Part shown: one piece after another, positions 37,407 through 47,803 of the stretch
Layout: each line of letters opens with the position of its first letter
Position numbering within the stretch: the stretch's first letter is position 1
Assembly (NCBI GenBank): GCA_963920665.1
Contig: OY987265.1
Location: forward strand, 31,315,001 to 31,379,000
Length of the DNA: 64,000 bases
Direction: 5' to 3'
Source of the DNA: Straminergon stramineum
Lineage: Eukaryota; Streptophyta; Bryopsida; Hypnales; Calliergonaceae
Notes under the pieces: model-generated
What the model was told of the DNA's origin: nothing
The model's database searches: none
The model's input: the letters and a program-made list of their open reading frames with translations, nothing else
Program-made: the position numbers and the translations under genes

Positions 37407-38949
37407 TTGACAGATCATTTGGGAATGTTTTGTTGGGTAGCTGTAGAGCATGATGTCTTCGACTCCAGCAACGAGGAATCGAAGCCCACGGAGCCCCTAG
37501 TGGACCGCAGAACCAAGAGGAGAAGACCAGACCCTATAGCAATATTGCCACCAAAGCCAACCCTCCTCCCGCCTCCCGCACAAGAGCGTGTTTCTTACCA
37601 ACAACCAGGTTGGTCTTGGGTCCTGGGGTAGTGGATGCCTAGACTAGCACAAGCACCACCTTCATGGAACTCCGAACTCCCGCAGCCATATCCAAGTGCA
37701 TGGCTTGGGCAAACTAGTGCACAGGGGGTAGTAGGAACGGTAGCATCCCAAGACATGGATGACCGAGTCTCTAGATGAAATAGACAACATACATACGACT
37801 TGGAAAGTCAACAACGACTCATAGCAGGCACCAAAACAAACTGGGTGTTTGTGCTGGAGGGTGGTAAAGTGGACGCTACTTGTGAGGGGAAGAATGCTTG
37901 GGATGAAGCAATTCGTGATTTTGTCCCAAAAATTCTAGACATGAGTGTGGTGGAGTAGTCCAAGCATAAGCTGCACACACTTCAGAAATTAAGAGATGCC
38001 TTAGACAACAAATTTGAGTATGTAGGCCATCCAATCAACTTGGTTGGATTCAGGACGTCAATGACAAGATATCTAAAGTTGGAGAGGTCTCGGTTGAAAG
38101 TCAAGTGGTTGAAAGGCTAGGAGACAGCACCTATTCACATGAACGACGACCAATGGGAAAGGTTGATGGCATACTAGAAGACGGATGTGCAAAAGTTCAA
38201 AGTGTAGAAGATGATAGTAGCACATCAAAGCCTGAAAAATTACGCATTGGTTGGGAGGAAGGGGAGAGCTGGGAAGGATGCACAATTGGTAAGTTCGGAC
38301 TTCATTCTTTCCGTTCTTCACATCATAGCATGTGTGTGCATTTGAGCAATTTTAGACATGGATTCCATTTTGTGCAATGGTTTGAATTGGGAGCCCCTAG
38401 GCACTAGGTAACTATTGGTATTTCTGTAGAGAGAAGGGAGGAAAACAAGTCCGGGCATTATAGACCTGGCTACGGGAAGGTGTTCAATTGCGTCTAGTGC
38501 AACTATGAAAACTATAAGTTTCACTTGAATTCATTGGCTTTCTCCTTTTCAACGTACATGTTTTTGTGTCACAATCACTGTGCGGTAGGAATGCATGGTT
38601 TACCTATAATGTAGTCATAGCTGTGTCATTGGAAGTCGTGAAGTATGACTGGCACTTCCATGGAGTGTTTTTGTAGTAGTGTACGAGTCGCACTATGTCA
38701 TTTTAGCAACTAGTCACACACAATTGCGTGACTTCATTGGATTGTGGTCTACGCATCGGTGAGTAGGTGGGGGAGGAAGCTGAATCATCGAGGTGGTCAG
38801 CCATGGAGTCTTAGAAGAATACTGTCGACATGAAGTTCACCCAATTCCTAGCCACCTCAACAGCCCATGTGGAAGCAATAGATGACTTGCAATCGATGTT
38901 CCAATGCTTTTGGGGGAAGGCAAAGCAAATAGACAACGGCAACCCATTG

Positions 38950-41900
38950 TGAACCCTCAAGTTGGCACTTGGAACTCAAGGTTTTCTTTTTTTTGTTTTT
39001 GTTAGTATTTTAGCATAATTATATGCAAAAATGCATAAAAAGAGTGTTTGAGTGGTATTTGGTAGAAGTCCCTACCAATACAATGAGGGGTCATCCTAGA
39101 AGTGTAGAGTATATAAAATACTCAAATTTCATACTTCTAATGCCTAGTTGAGAATCTGAAAGGTCGATTAAGTATTTCCGAGAGAATTAAGGGTTTGAGT
39201 GTTAGCCAGTCCTAGTAGTTGTCTATGTTAAGCTAAGTCTTACAATTGCATGTGACAAACAAGCTAAGTCCATTTTAGGTCTAGAGAGTCTAATATAGGT
39301 TACCATCCAATTTGTAAAGAATTTGGATTAGTAAGTTCTTATTTGTAGGTAACTTATAGAAGAATTATCCAATTTGCAAATAAAGTGATGGGAGAGCGAC
39401 TGGAGTGTGAAGAAAGGTGATTTTACTCTAAAAGCATGCCAGGAGCCAACATTGGAGCCGGTTGTTCCAAGATTCCCTGATACAAAAATAATTTCCTCCT
39501 CGGGTGGAAATTAAAAGGAAATTGCTAATTTTAGCTTCCCTATGAATAGTGCAAAGTGAAATGTAATGTTGCACTTTGGTTTGGGGAGTTTCCTAGAAGC
39601 TACCCAAAAAGTTTCGGATTTTTCCGAAACAATTACAATGACTCCATGAGAAGTCAACTGCCTTTGAACATGGTCGTAAATTCCTAGGAATTAACCATGT
39701 TGCGGTAAAATCCCACTAAAAATTAGGATAGTGTTTTGTTTGTTAATAAAGCTTTCCACAAAGTTTGAAGACATTCTGACATTCCTAAGTACCAAAATCA
39801 GCAACAACATTGGACTTTTGAAGAATTTACGACTTTACGGCGAGTTGACCAGCGTACCAGGAGATGGCGGTGTCCAAATGACGTGAATGAGGGGTCTTTC
39901 CTTACTCCCACAAACCTTCTAAGTAATCCTAGTTAGACAGTTTCCTCAAGAGAAACAAATTCCAAAAGTTAGAGTTTTCACTTTTCTTTGGAGTTACCAT
40001 AAGTTGATTTTACACTTACAAATGGCTAAAAAGAAGGAGGTTGGGGGTCCCACTGACTAATTTGGGTCTTCTAAACACAATAGTGCAATCGTTTTTCAAT
40101 TTGGAGTTGTTCCCTAGAAGATAGGAAGGGTCCAGCAATAGGTTTGACTTTTTTAGAGTAATTAGTGGTAATTCAAAGTTAATTTCGCAAATATCTTTTG
40201 GAAAATTGAAGATTGGATTGGGGTAAGATCTCTTTTCATGTGCAACAATCCATCTTTTTTTTAAAGAAAGACAATTTAGAAATACTTTGGATTAATTAGC
40301 AAAATATCTAGGTTAATTAGGGTTATTTTGAAAAGATCTTTGGGAAAAGATCTTGGATTTGATTTATCCAAGATTTATTAGCTAAATGGAGAGGGTTCTA
40401 GAGGATTCTTCCATTAAACAAAGATTATTTTGGAAGTACGTTAGGGTAGTTTAGAAAAAATATCTCGAGATCAAAAGTAAATGTTTTTCTACCAACAAGT
40501 TACCGGGGAGGGGCCTGGAACAAGTATAAAAGGCCCTTCCCTCAAGGTTGTCAATACCCTCATTTATATATCTAACCTTTGCTTTTGTGCTACCGGCGTG
40601 GTTGGAGCACTGATCCAGGTCGAGATCCGACCTGATTTTCATTCTATTTCTTGATTTGTACACTTTGAAAGACAAAAGGATCCCTTCAAAGTGATTTCTA
40701 TTTTATTTCTTTAAAGTTCTCGAGGCTAAGCCTCCATTTTCTTTGAATTGTGAGAGTTTTGGAAGGGATAGACCTCCAAACTCTAATTTCGTTTAAGAAT
40801 TCTTGAATACTAACAAATTGTGCTCATTACAATAGAATTTGGTGTTAATAGACTTAAGGCAGTGAAGCTTGACTTCGCCAAAAGTTTATTAAACCAACCT
40901 TAGCCCAAAATTCGTTGTATAATGAAGATTGGGACTTTAATTGTTAAAGTTCGGTTTAAATGTTGTCATGCGTACCTCCTTTAGTGATTAAACTTGGATA
41001 CTTTGAAATTTTTAAAGAATTAATCTTTAAAGTTCGGTTTAAACACTGTCATGTGTACGTCCTTTAAAGATTGACTTTCAAAATACTAAAATTTGATCAT
41101 TGACACTGTGTATGCCTAGGGTCGCCCCTGCACGGCGAAGTTTTGACTTTGGAATATTTGAAATTGACATTTTAAGTGATTCCAAGTATTAGAGAGATTT
41201 CCTTATTTTCATGTTTGAAAAAATGTCTTGCAGGTGTAGTGATTAGGAACATTTGATTTAGTGAGAAAGATTAGAGAAAACCCAGAAAAGTAGTCAAAAT
41301 TACTTAGTTTGAAATCTGATAAAGCCCTTAGCAATAGTTAGAGAAAACCCAAAATTTAGATTAGTTTCCCTTTAGTTAGAGTCATTAAAATTATCTTAGA
41401 AAGAGATTTTTAATTAGTTTAGAATACTTAGTTATTTAGTTTTAACTTTTTTCCAAAAATCCCCAAAAATTAGATTGTTAGTTTAGAATTTAAAAAGTTC
41501 CCAAGACCCATCAAAATTGATTAGTTTTAGTTAGAGAATTAATTGAGTCTTTAAGCTTGGAAATTAGATTAGTCAAAAATCCATTAATTTATTAGATTAG
41601 TGAAAATTAGCATAGTGGAGTCGTGAACCAATAACCAGTATGAAATACCGGAGCTAGGGAACCTAACCGGTTAACCAGTTCAACTCAATTTATAAAACAA
41701 CCAGCCGGACTGACCAGTAGGGGAGCAGTACCAGGAGAGGACAGAATCCCAACCAAACGGAAACGAACAACAAGACGAGGAACAACAAACCAGACGAAAC
41801 CGGACAAGGCATGGGCCAACGGCGCCTCGCCACGTGGCGGGGTCAACGCGGCGGAACAGGAGGACAGGTTGAAAGAACCAGAGGAAGGGTCCAGCAAGGA

Positions 41901-43860
41901 TGAGCAAGCAACGATGAGCCAAAGAGCAGGAGCCTGGGAGCAAGAGCCAGAGAAGAAGAAGCCAGAGAGTAGAAAGCCAGAGGGTAAGAGCTCAAATTCC
42001 AAACTACATTGCATCAATTTAGTGCAACTTGGAATTCTAAAATCTCATGAGTCCTTAAGCTAATGCAGTCGTTTCTACTCCTACAAATATTTTTGGTGTT
42101 TACTTGAATTTGCTTAGAATTCTCATCTATTCCAAAGTCACAACAAACTTGCAAAACAAAGATCAATGAATCGACATAACAAATGAGAGAGTTGAAGAGT
42201 TGAAGAGAAAAGTTGGAGACGAAAGGAAGAAGAAGAATAAAAGGAATCTAAACAATTAATAAGGTAAGAATCTCTTGAATTTTATTTTATTCTCATTACT
42301 ATTCATTAAATTGTTGGTTAGTCATTAATTAGGATTCCTTAGGGATTAGAAGGCTAGGCTTTGGTTAGGTTTTGTTTTATTAGGGATAATAAGACAAATA
42401 GATAAAGACAAAACGCCAACTAATATCTTTTGGATGATTAGGAAATTACCAAATAATTATGATTTATTAGATTTGATTTGATTTAGTGGATTTCAAAGGT
42501 TCTGAGGTATTAAAATAATTTCTAATTAATTAGGAATTGTTTTAAATACAACCAAAATTACTAAAACCCCATAACCATTAGTAGGAAAAGAAAATTGATA
42601 TTGAAATACAACCTAGAACGAGGATTAATTTCAAATGGCGTGATGGATTAGCAAAATGGAGGATGAAGCGGGTTACTACAAAACCATTCATCTCGTGATC
42701 CTCGAGGATAGTACGATCAACCACTTCACGGGAAAGGTATGTTAAAATTCTTCATATTTCGTTTTCTTATTTAATTTCAATTTGATTAAAATTTCATTTG
42801 ATAGAATAAAGCATTAGAAACTTAGGAAAATTAGAAAAGAAAAATAACATTTAAAAATTACAATTATAATTTAATTTAGAAGATAATCCAAACTTTAACC
42901 AAAAACAATTAGATCAACTTTGTTTGAAAATTGGATGAAAAATTGATATTTCCATCCAAGAGAACCAAACAAAGGAATTTAGAATTTTAGAAGAATTTAG
43001 AATTTTAGATTAATTTAGAAATTATAATTGTTCATTTAAACTAAGAAGTAATTAATGAATGAAATTTAACTCGTTAGGCTTTTAAAACAAATTTCATTCA
43101 TTATTAACTTTTTCATTAGAAATTTAGTTTTTTCGTGTCTTACCTTGTTGAAAAGGTAATTTCTGAGTTTCCATTTAAAAAAACCCATAAAAACCTAAAA
43201 AAATACTAATTTTAGAATAGAAAGTTTAGTTTACGATAGATTAGGAGATAATTAAAAAAGAATTTCTAAAGAATCTTTAAGGAATCATTTAAATTAGGAA
43301 TCAATCAGGGAATCTTTGAAAGATTCCAGAACCTCTTTTCATTTAAAAAATACTTTAATTTTAAGTGAGAAAAGGTTGGATGAAGTTTGATCTTAATTTG
43401 GATGAAGTTCTTTAATTAGTGGTAAAATTAGGTTTAGTCTTAGAATTAGGTAACTAACATAATTAAAAACCTCAACCCCAAAATCTAGATTTATTTTGAT
43501 TAGTTTTATTATTTTTAACTCATGGATGAAGGTTGTGATGTAGTTTAGGGATCAATATTTCATCCGTTCATTTCTTTTACTAGGGAAGTCAAAATTTAAC
43601 TTGCTTTATCATTCTAGAAAGGGAAAATTACATTCTACAAGTTAGTTTAGATTAATTTTAGTTTGAATTCATCTTTTAGGTGTTTGATTTAGTTTAGGAA
43701 TACATGATTTAAGTTCAATTTTGATATTTAAAAACAAAGTGTCCATTGCTTGGAAGGCGCGAATTGAACTTAGATTGGAAACACCCTAAGGAAATTGATT
43801 TAACAAGCCGTTAGAACCAGTGTGCACATTTTAACTCACAGGGTGGAGTTTAAAACACTT
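38950..43860. repeat. AT-rich insertion inside the CACTA element, unclassified
   Basis: This 4.9-kb block differs in composition from the coding fragments on either side. It holds a TATAAA box at 40525 followed by a C/T-rich start-like region, a two-copy repeat with 83-bp period at 40946-41111 (AAAGTTCGGTTTAAA), and a GC-rich island at about 41640-41990 that contrasts with 70% AT around it. The organisation recalls a long terminal repeat plus leader of a retrotransposon, but I find no reverse transcriptase, primer-binding site or matching second repeat. Confidence 0.35.
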
Positions 43861-44392
43861 ACACCCATCCATCACTCAGTCAGCTCTGGAGAACAATGAC
43901 AGAAGTAGGCAACAGACGTTGGACATTGTTGGTGTACACAAGTGAGTGGGCAAGGCAACAAAAGATATCGTCACAGCTGTGGTAGCAGATATCACTCTCT
44001 TCTTCGACTCTGACTTGCCATTGATGGATGCTCCCACTACACTGAGCACAAAAGCTATACCTCCTGAAGAAGAGTTGATAGTGCTAGTATCCAATGTCAT
44101 TGTGCCCAGCATTGTGGAGCCTACCATATCTGCCACCGACCTCCTCCACGTTGCAAGAGTCGACGTGGCTCCAAAATTGCCCCTCATGGACAAAGTACAA
44201 CCACGGGCTACAGCGACTCTTTCACCAACCGATAGTGAAATCTCGGATAGCGCTGTTGAAAGGGAAGCGGACAATGAAACCACCCCCCAAGAACCGAAGG
44301 CTTTTGCGCAAGAGAGAGAGGTTGCACTGGTCACAAAGGTAGGGAAAGGTGCTCCAAATAAATTAGTTGTGGAGGCCCCCATGAGAGAGACA

Positions 44393-44467
44393 GGAAAGCC
44401 TTCTGTGCAATCGGTAGGGACAGCAAAGCCTTCTGTGCAATTGGCAAGGGCAACAAAGCCTTCCATG
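44393..44467 (+). repeat. 30-bp coding tandem repeat in the second CACTA gene
   Basis: AAAGCCTTCTGTGCAAT starts at 44395 and 44425, with a diverged third copy (AAAGCCTTCCATG) at 44455, a 30-bp period. It keeps the plus frame, giving a repeated KPSV-type decapeptide in the linker of the second CACTA protein. The minus strand is also open across this region (43876-44514). Confidence 0.7.
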
Positions 44468-44635
44468 AAGAAGGTGAGGAGACCAACACACTCTCCACTG
44501 AAGGTAAAAGCCACCTCATATGGTCATCCTTGTACGTTGAATGAGGTCTAGTTAACCAATGCATTTAGCACCCTTAGTATAGGATGGACTATAGGGCAGT
44601 CGAAATTAATCATATTTAATGTCCATGGGACGTGG

Positions 44636-44974
44636 TTGGACTGTAGTTCTTTGACAACGGTGAACCCAAATAGTCAAATCCGTAGTACCGCGAAGATTGG
44701 GTCTAGGCAAGGAGTTCTAAGGCTAGGGCTGAAGCCATTCTTGTCCCATTGTTTTGCAAACTTTTTTGTAGCGTTTTGGGCCAATAGGAGCGGCAATTAC
44801 TTAGCAGACGTTATGCCCATGATGTTGGGAGGCTTGAAGGGTGCCATCAATGCATCCCCCTTGTTTTCTTGGTCTGGATATGAGTGTGAGCTTCTTGACG
44901 TTGAAGACGGGTTGTCCATTGAGAGGGGAAAAACTTGTCTAGAGTATATGGTACTTGGTTTGCATTTTGTGTAG
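44636..44974 (+). other. Open frame of 112 codons within the CACTA element
   Basis: A plus-strand frame lies between the linker and the C-terminal block of the second CACTA protein. I recognise no motif. It may be part of that protein in a shifted frame, a captured fragment, or chance. Confidence 0.25.
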
Positions 44975-46679
44975 CCAATACGATGATTATAGACAGTCAA
45001 ATCAGTAGGGTCACTTGCAATCCAAAAGCCAATGTCATCATCCATATTCCTTTTTAAGTGAAATGGCTTCGCACACTTCGCAACAACAAGGAGTACTTGA
45101 AATGTTTTCTGTGGCTACTATTAGAGGCCCTACATTAGTGTCCAAACGTAAATGCATTCCAGACCAAGTACCCCCAAATTGGCCATGAATCCGTTGGACA
45201 AATGCTACTGAAACACCAATTTGGATCTTCATATGAGTTTCTTGACATTGTGGAAGGTGAGGGGACTTGTTGGCGGTTTGGTTTGTCTCATTGGGTGTCC
45301 CCTCACCTTCACTTCATTACCCAAAATAACACTATGTACATGTGTTTGTAGGGAATAACAAAAGTGGGAGACATAGACAAAGCCTGCATCCACAGCGGAG
45401 AAGAAACGAGACGGGCCTTGCAAGAAGGTCCATTCATTGCCCTTCCATCTACATTTCCCTTTCCCGTCATATTGAAGTCATTTTGCTATGCTCAGGAAGT
45501 CATATTGAAGTAAATTTGTAGTTACCTGGGGCTAACAAGTCAATTACAAGTCATTTTCAAGTCGCTAGGAAGTCATGTGGAAGTAGTAGTACCTTGAAGG
45601 TAGTAGCCGAAGAGCGAGGTTGTCTATAGAAGCCTAGTCTATAGTGGGCCCTCTTTCATTTCCATTTTGATCCACTGAAGATGTCTCTCTTGTTGTGATA
45701 TGAGACCTACACCAAGTATTATTTAATTTCATATTGAAGAGGTAACTTGCACGCGCTAAATTCCCTCTACCTGAAATTAATAGAAGTTGGGGTCACAAGA
45801 TATACATTTCATATATGTTGTAGCAGTGGTGATTGACTAATGTGCTCCGCGAGTTGTATGTGCGTGTTCCTTACATTCTGTATACTGAGGGTGGTCATAG
45901 GACAAGGTTTCAATGGTGTAGATGTCCAATTCAATCTTATAGATGTCACCTTCTAGTCATACAAAAGTGCAATTATAGTTCGTCTGTTGGACAAGTTGTT
46001 GTGCAATCAATACGCAATCACAATAAAGTGATGTGCTAGTCATTGGTCGTGGTGAGCTATTTGTGGTTCGTTTTCAATGTGGGGTGTCAATCACATACAT
46101 AAAGTACCTTGTAGTTGACATGGTGCAGTTCAAGATAGGTGACGAAGTCTTTTTGATGAACCTACGATCCGTGATGCAAAAATTGGCGATAGGGGTCATC
46201 AGCGGTGTCCCAGGGGAACAAAAATTCCACTTCTAGGAGATTCCAAATACGTGGTCAAGGTGGATGTGCGTGACATTTTGCATCCGGGGGTGCAACTCAT
46301 GTACACTAGAGAAGACGTAGACCAACACAACATCGAAGATGCAAAGGGTACCTCTGCAATTTGGGACTCAAAGTTCATAAAATTGTGTAGTTGAGACAAC
46401 CTTTTTTGAGTTTTTTTTCTTATAGGAGCCACAGCACGACTGGATTTAGTGGGACACAACTTTGACCACTGAATTTGTGTAAATGTTCATGACCAAGTGA
46501 AGTGTTTTGGCTTTTTAATTCCTTTGATTCCTTTTGTTTTGGGCATGCACCGTTGAAGTGAAGCCAATGGTGTTGCAATTACAGAGTAGAAATGCTATAG
46601 TCATTCATATACATTGTTCGAGTGTAGATAATGACTCCGTAATGACTGCACATAAAGTTCCTCCACCCATTTGTATGGA

Positions 46680-47430
46680 AGTAGAGGAACTTTTGTTCAA
46701 CTCTACGTGAACTCAGAAATGATTGCCAATGCCAAGCCACATTATGATGAAATGATGTCATTGCAATAGAAAAATGACTTGAGAATCCATCCCCCATCGA
46801 CAATGCTTCCCGCAAGTGACTAACAAATGACTCTACGCGTGTATGACTGTGGCATATGCAAAATTGCCTCACAACTATAAAATGACTTATGAATGACAGT
46901 AGGCTTGGTCATCCAACTACGCAAATATGACAATACCAGAACTTGGAAATGACTTGCGAATGTCAGATGACTTGGTCATCCACGACAATAATTACAACAA
47001 TGGTAGCACTTGAATATGACTTCCTAATGATTGCTACCGGGGATGTCCAGCTCAGCAAATTAAACCCTCGCATGACTTCCAAATGACTGATGACATGTGT
47101 GTCCACCTCAGCAAATGAAAGACTTTTACGACTTCGAAATGACTTTTGAATGACTGATGATATGTATGTCCATGTCAACAAAAAACGCTTTTCACATGGT
47201 CAACTAAGTCAACATTCCCTAAGACCGCCATGTCCACCTCACTTGGCGGCAACTTTTTCTCATCCAAAACACATCCAAGGCTGAAATGGATGGTGATAAT
47301 ATACTCACAATCATTTCAAGAATGACTTGTCCGTTATGACTTCAGGGCCTCTAGTCATTCTAAAGACAAATTTGTCCGGAATGACTTTGTAGCAATCATT
47401 CTTCGCAATCATTCTTCGTAGTCAATTGTA
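46680..47430. repeat. Right subterminal motif array of the CACTA element
   Basis: AATGACTT and variants occur more than a dozen times, for example near 46772, 46825, 46880, 46951, 47085, 47138 and 47381, with a short repeat ATGACTTGGTCATCCA near 46900-46990. The same motif is found near the left end, which links the two ends as one element. Confidence 0.75.
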
Positions 47431-47449
47431 CCCCTATTTTTTTGTAGTG

Positions 47450-47496
47450 GTTCTAAGTAGTTTTTGATGAAAAAACGGCCTTTGGGACTTTAGGGA
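47450..47496. mobile_element. Right terminus of a TTAA-type element cut by the CACTA end
   Basis: The 47 bp between the CACTA end and TTAA (47497-47500) finish with CTTTAGGGA. In reverse complement this reads TCCCTAAAGTCCCAAAGGCC, close to the ends of element B. It therefore looks like the severed right end of a TTAA element into which the CACTA element inserted. The matching left end is uncertain. Confidence 0.45.
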
Positions 47497-47668
47497 TTAA
47501 GCCCAAAATGCAATGAAATCAAAACTTGGCAAAAGTGTGATGAGCTCCCTAGAATGCAAGTAGGTCAAAGAAATTGTCTAATTTTCATCATCCATTCTTC
47601 ACTCATCCACGATATATCCTAAAAACTATAGTCTTCATTCAAATATTGGTGAATCTCATATTTCTTAA

Positions 47669-47780
47669 CCCTTAGGCACCCGAAGAGACCAAAAGTGTCC
47701 TAACATAGTCTAGAAGTCCAATTTGAAATGCTATAACTTCTACATCCCATGTCCGAATTAAATAAAATTTGTTGGGAAAT
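47669..47780. mobile_element. Truncated relative of TTAA element A
   Basis: After TTAA (47665-47668) the sequence CCCTTAGGCACCCGAAGAGACCAAAAGTGTCC and the following 80 bp align with the reverse complement of the right end of element A (for example ATGCTATAACTTCTACATCCCATGTCCGAATT). Homology stops at a CT microsatellite (47781-47803). No right terminal repeat is found. Confidence 0.65.
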
Positions 47781-47803
47781 CTCTACTCTCTCTCTCTCTT
47801 GTA

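Larger units (their letters stand above)
37407..46412 (+). pseudogene. Second CACTA protein (Ptta/En/Spm Transposase_24-like), broken and interrupted
   Basis: Plus-strand fragments, in order, fit the second protein of plant CACTA elements. A proline-rich, basic stretch (RRTKRRRPDPIAILPPKP) at 37407-37640 is followed by a region with HTYDLESQQRL, a Lys-rich segment and PIHMNDDQWERLMAY (37.7-38.3 kb), the usual 'W at the start of the helical core' pattern. A low-complexity linker follows (43946-44551). The C-terminal block VVKVDVRDILHPGVQLMYTR then AKGTSAIWDSKFIKL lies at about 46230-46400. Stops at 37629, 37775, 37956, 38118 and 38175 and a frameshift near 46220 inactivate it. About 4.9 kb of unrelated AT-rich DNA separates its halves. 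Family assignment rests on pattern, not a search. Grouping the distant fragments into one gene is inference. Confidence 0.55.
28740..47449. mobile_element. Degenerate CACTA (En/Spm-type) DNA transposon, about 18.7 kb
   Basis: The left end is CACTACAAAAAATTGGG at 28740 and the right end is the reverse complement of CACTACAAAAAAATAGGGG ending at 47449. Both ends carry many copies of a subterminal AATGACTT motif, as expected for binding sites of a CACTA-encoded protein. Inside are a minus-strand TNP2-type transposase relic and a plus-strand second CACTA protein relic. The 3-bp flanks differ (AGT on the left, GTT on the right), so either the duplication has decayed or the two ends come from different insertions. 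Confidence 0.8.

Noticed and set aside
24871..38177. Reassigned stop codons (TAG/TAA read as Gln) to explain transposase stops
   Set aside because: The two intact host genes have no in-frame TAG or TAA in more than 1700 codons and encode Gln with CAA and CAG. The stops also occur at Trp and Arg positions, so mutation is the simpler explanation.
38664..38681. TTTTTGTAGTAGTG as the true right end of the CACTA element
   Set aside because: It resembles a CACTA terminus, but the subterminal motif array and a better CACTACAAAAAAA end are found at 47449, and the second protein's C-terminus lies beyond 38.7 kb. A nested end remains possible.
43876..44514. 212-codon minus-strand open frame
   Set aside because: It mirrors the plus-strand linker of the second CACTA protein. 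The plus frame is preferred because it lies between other plus-strand CACTA fragments, but the choice is not certain.
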